From a bacterium SCSIO 12741 (lineage in GTDB: Bacteria; Bacteroidota; Bacteroidia; Flavobacteriales_G; Salibacteraceae): DNA of 64,000 nucleotides. The stretch covers positions 4,712,594 through 4,776,593 of the forward strand of contig CP073749.1 in NCBI GenBank assembly GCA_024398055.1. Direction: 5' to 3'. Numbering within the stretch: position 1 is the stretch's first letter; every line of letters starts with the position of its first letter. Positions 62,229 to 64,000 of this stretch are shown piece by piece. The notes under the pieces are model-generated. The model was not told the DNA's origin, made no database searches, and worked only from the letters and a program-made list of their open reading frames with translations. Made by a program: the position numbers and the translations under genes.

Positions 62229-63278
62229 ATGATTAGAAATTGGTTGACATATCTCCTACCTGGTTGTGGCCCTGTTCTACTTGTTCTATCCCTCTTGCTT
62301 TGTTTCTCTCCCAATGCGGTAAAGGCACAAGACATTCACTTCAGTCAATTTCTGTATTCTCCCATGAATCTGAACCCCGCAATGACCGGTCAATTTGATG
62401 GTCGTTACCGCCTTGTGTTCAACTACCGAAATCAGTGGAGAAGTGTTTCCCGCCCCTTCCAAACGATTTCGCTATCAGGAGATGCCAGAAGGTTTTTAAA
62501 TCTCAAACGTTTTAACCTTGGGCTTGATTTTTACTACGATCAGGCGGGCACGTCGAACTTTCAAACCATTGAATTTTCGGTACCCATTTCCTATGAATTG
62601 CCCTTAACTGCCACCGACACGCTTCACCGAATTACCTTCGGCTTACAACCCGGTTTTGGCAACCAAAGTATCAATACCGACGACCTGACTTTTGACGATC
62701 AATATAACGGGAATCGCTATGATCCGGATTTGGCTTCCAACGAATCTTTTCCCAGACAATCGGTGTTCTATCCGACTGTATCCGCTGGAATCGCTTATCA
62801 TTTTCCAGTTGGAAACAGTAGACTTCACGTAGGGGCAGCTGGGTATAATCTCAACACTCCCAATGTTACCTTCCAACTGGGAACAGAAAAAGAAATAGAA
62901 CGACGATACAACCTCCATGCTGGTGGACATGTGCCCTTAGGCACAGATTGGTTTCTCACCCCCGGTTTGGTTTATTCGCGCCAGGGAACGGCCCAGGAAT
63001 TTGTATTTGGAACAGAAATCAACTACCTCATCAATTCGAATCGTTACGTATACCAAGCCTTGTTTTTTGGATTGTGGAATCGGGGCAATGATGCCGCCAT
63101 CACCAATTTGGGCATGTACTACAAAAGCTGGCGATTTGCCTTGAGTTACGATGTCAATTACTCTACCTTAAACCCGGCGAGTAACTACCGTGGCGGCTGG
63201 GAAGTTTCCGTCATTTACATTTTGCGCGATCTATTGCCAAAACGGGTCCCTTATAAATACTGTCCGAACTATATTTGA
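62229..63278 (+). CDS. PorP/SprF family T9SS outer-membrane protein
   Basis: 349 residues from the ATG at 62229; the GTG at 62223 directly after the upstream stop is an alternative start. A signal peptide ends near KAQDIHF. The conserved motif FSQFLYSPMNLNPAMTGQFDG is diagnostic of the PorP/SprF family, a 14-strand outer-membrane barrel that attaches T9SS type B cargo to the cell surface. The final strands (SNYRGGWEVSVIYILRD) end in a short tail. Coupling to the type B protein upstream indicates a dedicated pair. Confidence 0.92.
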   Translation: MIRNWLTYLLPGCGPVLLVLSLLLCFSPNAVKAQDIHFSQFLYSPMNLNPAMTGQFDGRYRLVFNYRNQWRSVSRPFQTISLSGDARRFLNLKRFNLGLDFYYDQAGTSNFQTIEFSVPISYELPLTATDTLHRITFGLQPGFGNQSINTDDLTFDDQYNGNRYDPDLASNESFPRQSVFYPTVSAGIAYHFPVGNSRLHVGAAGYNLNTPNVTFQLGTEKEIERRYNLHAGGHVPLGTDWFLTPGLVYSRQGTAQEFVFGTEINYLINSNRYVYQALFFGLWNRGNDAAITNLGMYYKSWRFALSYDVNYSTLNPASNYRGGWEVSVIYILRDLLPKRVPYKYCPNYI

Positions 63279-63282
63279 TTCC

Positions 63283-64000
63283 ATGTCATACGCGTTTCGG
63301 TTGGTCTTGGGATTCCTCCTGTTTACAGGCGTGGCAAACGCTCAGTCGCCCCAGCAATGGGCCCGGCATGGGGATGAATCTATGCACTCAGGAGATTTTC
63401 ACGGAGCTTCCTACTACTACAGCTTAGCCGCCAAAGCCGATAGCACCGACATGCAATATTGGATGCTGTATGCCAATGCACTTCGAATGAACAACGACTA
63501 CCGTAAGGCCGCTAATACCTACCAATACGTTTTTGAATACCCCAATCGTCCGGAGCGGTTTGAAGATGCCCTTTATTACTGGGGCAAAATGCTGCAAAGC
63601 TTAGGACAATACGATAGCGCTGAATTCAACTTCAGCACCTATATGAACTACTATGCCATGCGGGGAGGATTTCTCTACAAGGATGCCAAACAGCAAGCTG
63701 AAGCCTGTAAATGGGCCGCCAATCACGTTCAGGATTCAGTACCGCATAGGCCTGAAAACCTGGGAATTGGTTCCAATTCCAATTACGCCGAATTTGGAGG
63801 TAGCCTACTCAATGACAGTACATTAATCTACTCATCTCTCCAATTTTTCAAGAAGGATAGTTCCATGGAATTGGCCAAAATTGAAGAAGCCAATCGGTTC
63901 CAGCTGATGAAGGCCATAAAGCGAGATTCGATTTGGTATTCCGAAGGCAATTTAGACAGCATGTTCAATGTGGAAGGGGCACATGTGGCCAATGCCTGTT
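63283..64000 (+). CDS. PorE-like TPR/OmpA family protein (runs off the window)
   Basis: The first 239 codons, in frame from the ATG at 63283 to the end of the window. A signal peptide (MSYAFRLVLGFLLFTGVANA) is followed by TPR helices (about 22-150; AANTYQYVFEYPNRPERFEDA, YWGKMLQSLGQYDSAEFNF). Genes directly after PorP/SprF in Bacteroidota commonly encode PorE-type proteins with TPR, a WD40-like propeller and an OmpA peptidoglycan-binding domain. The stretch ending at 64000 fits the start of the propeller. The later domains are outside the window. Confidence 0.82.
   Translation, partial: MSYAFRLVLGFLLFTGVANAQSPQQWARHGDESMHSGDFHGASYYYSLAAKADSTDMQYWMLYANALRMNNDYRKAANTYQYVFEYPNRPERFEDALYYWGKMLQSLGQYDSAEFNFSTYMNYYAMRGGFLYKDAKQQAEACKWAANHVQDSVPHRPENLGIGSNSNYAEFGGSLLNDSTLIYSSLQFFKKDSSMELAKIEEANRFQLMKAIKRDSIWYSEGNLDSMFNVEGAHVANAC

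Overview
The window looks like the chromosome of a gliding or surface-active marine-type member of the Bacteroidota, most likely class Flavobacteriia. The evidence is about ten secreted proteins with type IX secretion system (T9SS) C-terminal sorting domains (both type A and type B), a PorP/SprF outer-membrane protein followed by a PorE/OmpA-like TPR lipoprotein-type gene, the START-like, LptF/G, M16 and ClpB genes typical of the phylum, and upstream elements fitting the Bacteroidota -7 consensus TAnnTTTG. A genus cannot be named from the sequence alone.

Layout. 1-3.4 kb: an inverted-repeat intergenic element, a TetR regulator and a degenerate TPR sensor kinase/LuxR regulator pair. 3.4-4.0 kb: a gene-free stretch with three hairpins, one a minus-strand terminator. 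4-9.6 kb: a beta-helix T9SS cargo protein, a DUF1963 protein and an unknown secreted protein. 9.6-14.2 kb: an unusual Rieske-plus-TPP enzyme fusion, then a GT39/GT2 pair for lipid-linked sugar transfer. 14.2-17 kb: an unrecognised two-gene membrane/outer-membrane operon. 17.2-19.9 kb: a tRNA(CAT) whose tail and terminator are exactly repeated (48 bp) 2540 bp downstream; the repeats enclose a three-gene operon of membrane-anchored coiled-coil proteins and no integrase. 20-32.8 kb: a T9SS protein, a frameshifted GT39, a palindrome-flanked duplication at the end of an MtfA-like peptidase, a PAP2-GT39 operon, an M16 peptidase, a START-like protein, LptF/G and a GT4. 32.8-40 kb: two T9SS cargos and ClpB. 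40-55.8 kb: five paralogous minus-strand T9SS proteins built from a roughly 50-residue two-cysteine repeat. 56-64 kb: a holin-like membrane protein, a DUF819 transporter-like protein, and a T9SS locus (type B propeller protein, PorP/SprF, PorE-like).

Together the genes describe an envelope-centred region: cell-surface glycan and lipid building (GT39, GT2, GT4, PAP2, LptF/G) plus a large set of surface or secreted repeat proteins exported by the T9SS. The strongest candidates for undescribed biology are the tRNA-associated cassette at 17.28-19.87 kb and the CDSL/FPDG repeat family at 40.2-55.8 kb. Three genes are split by apparent single-base losses in G or C runs. The same kind of defect three times points to consensus errors in the assembly, though real mutations cannot be excluded.
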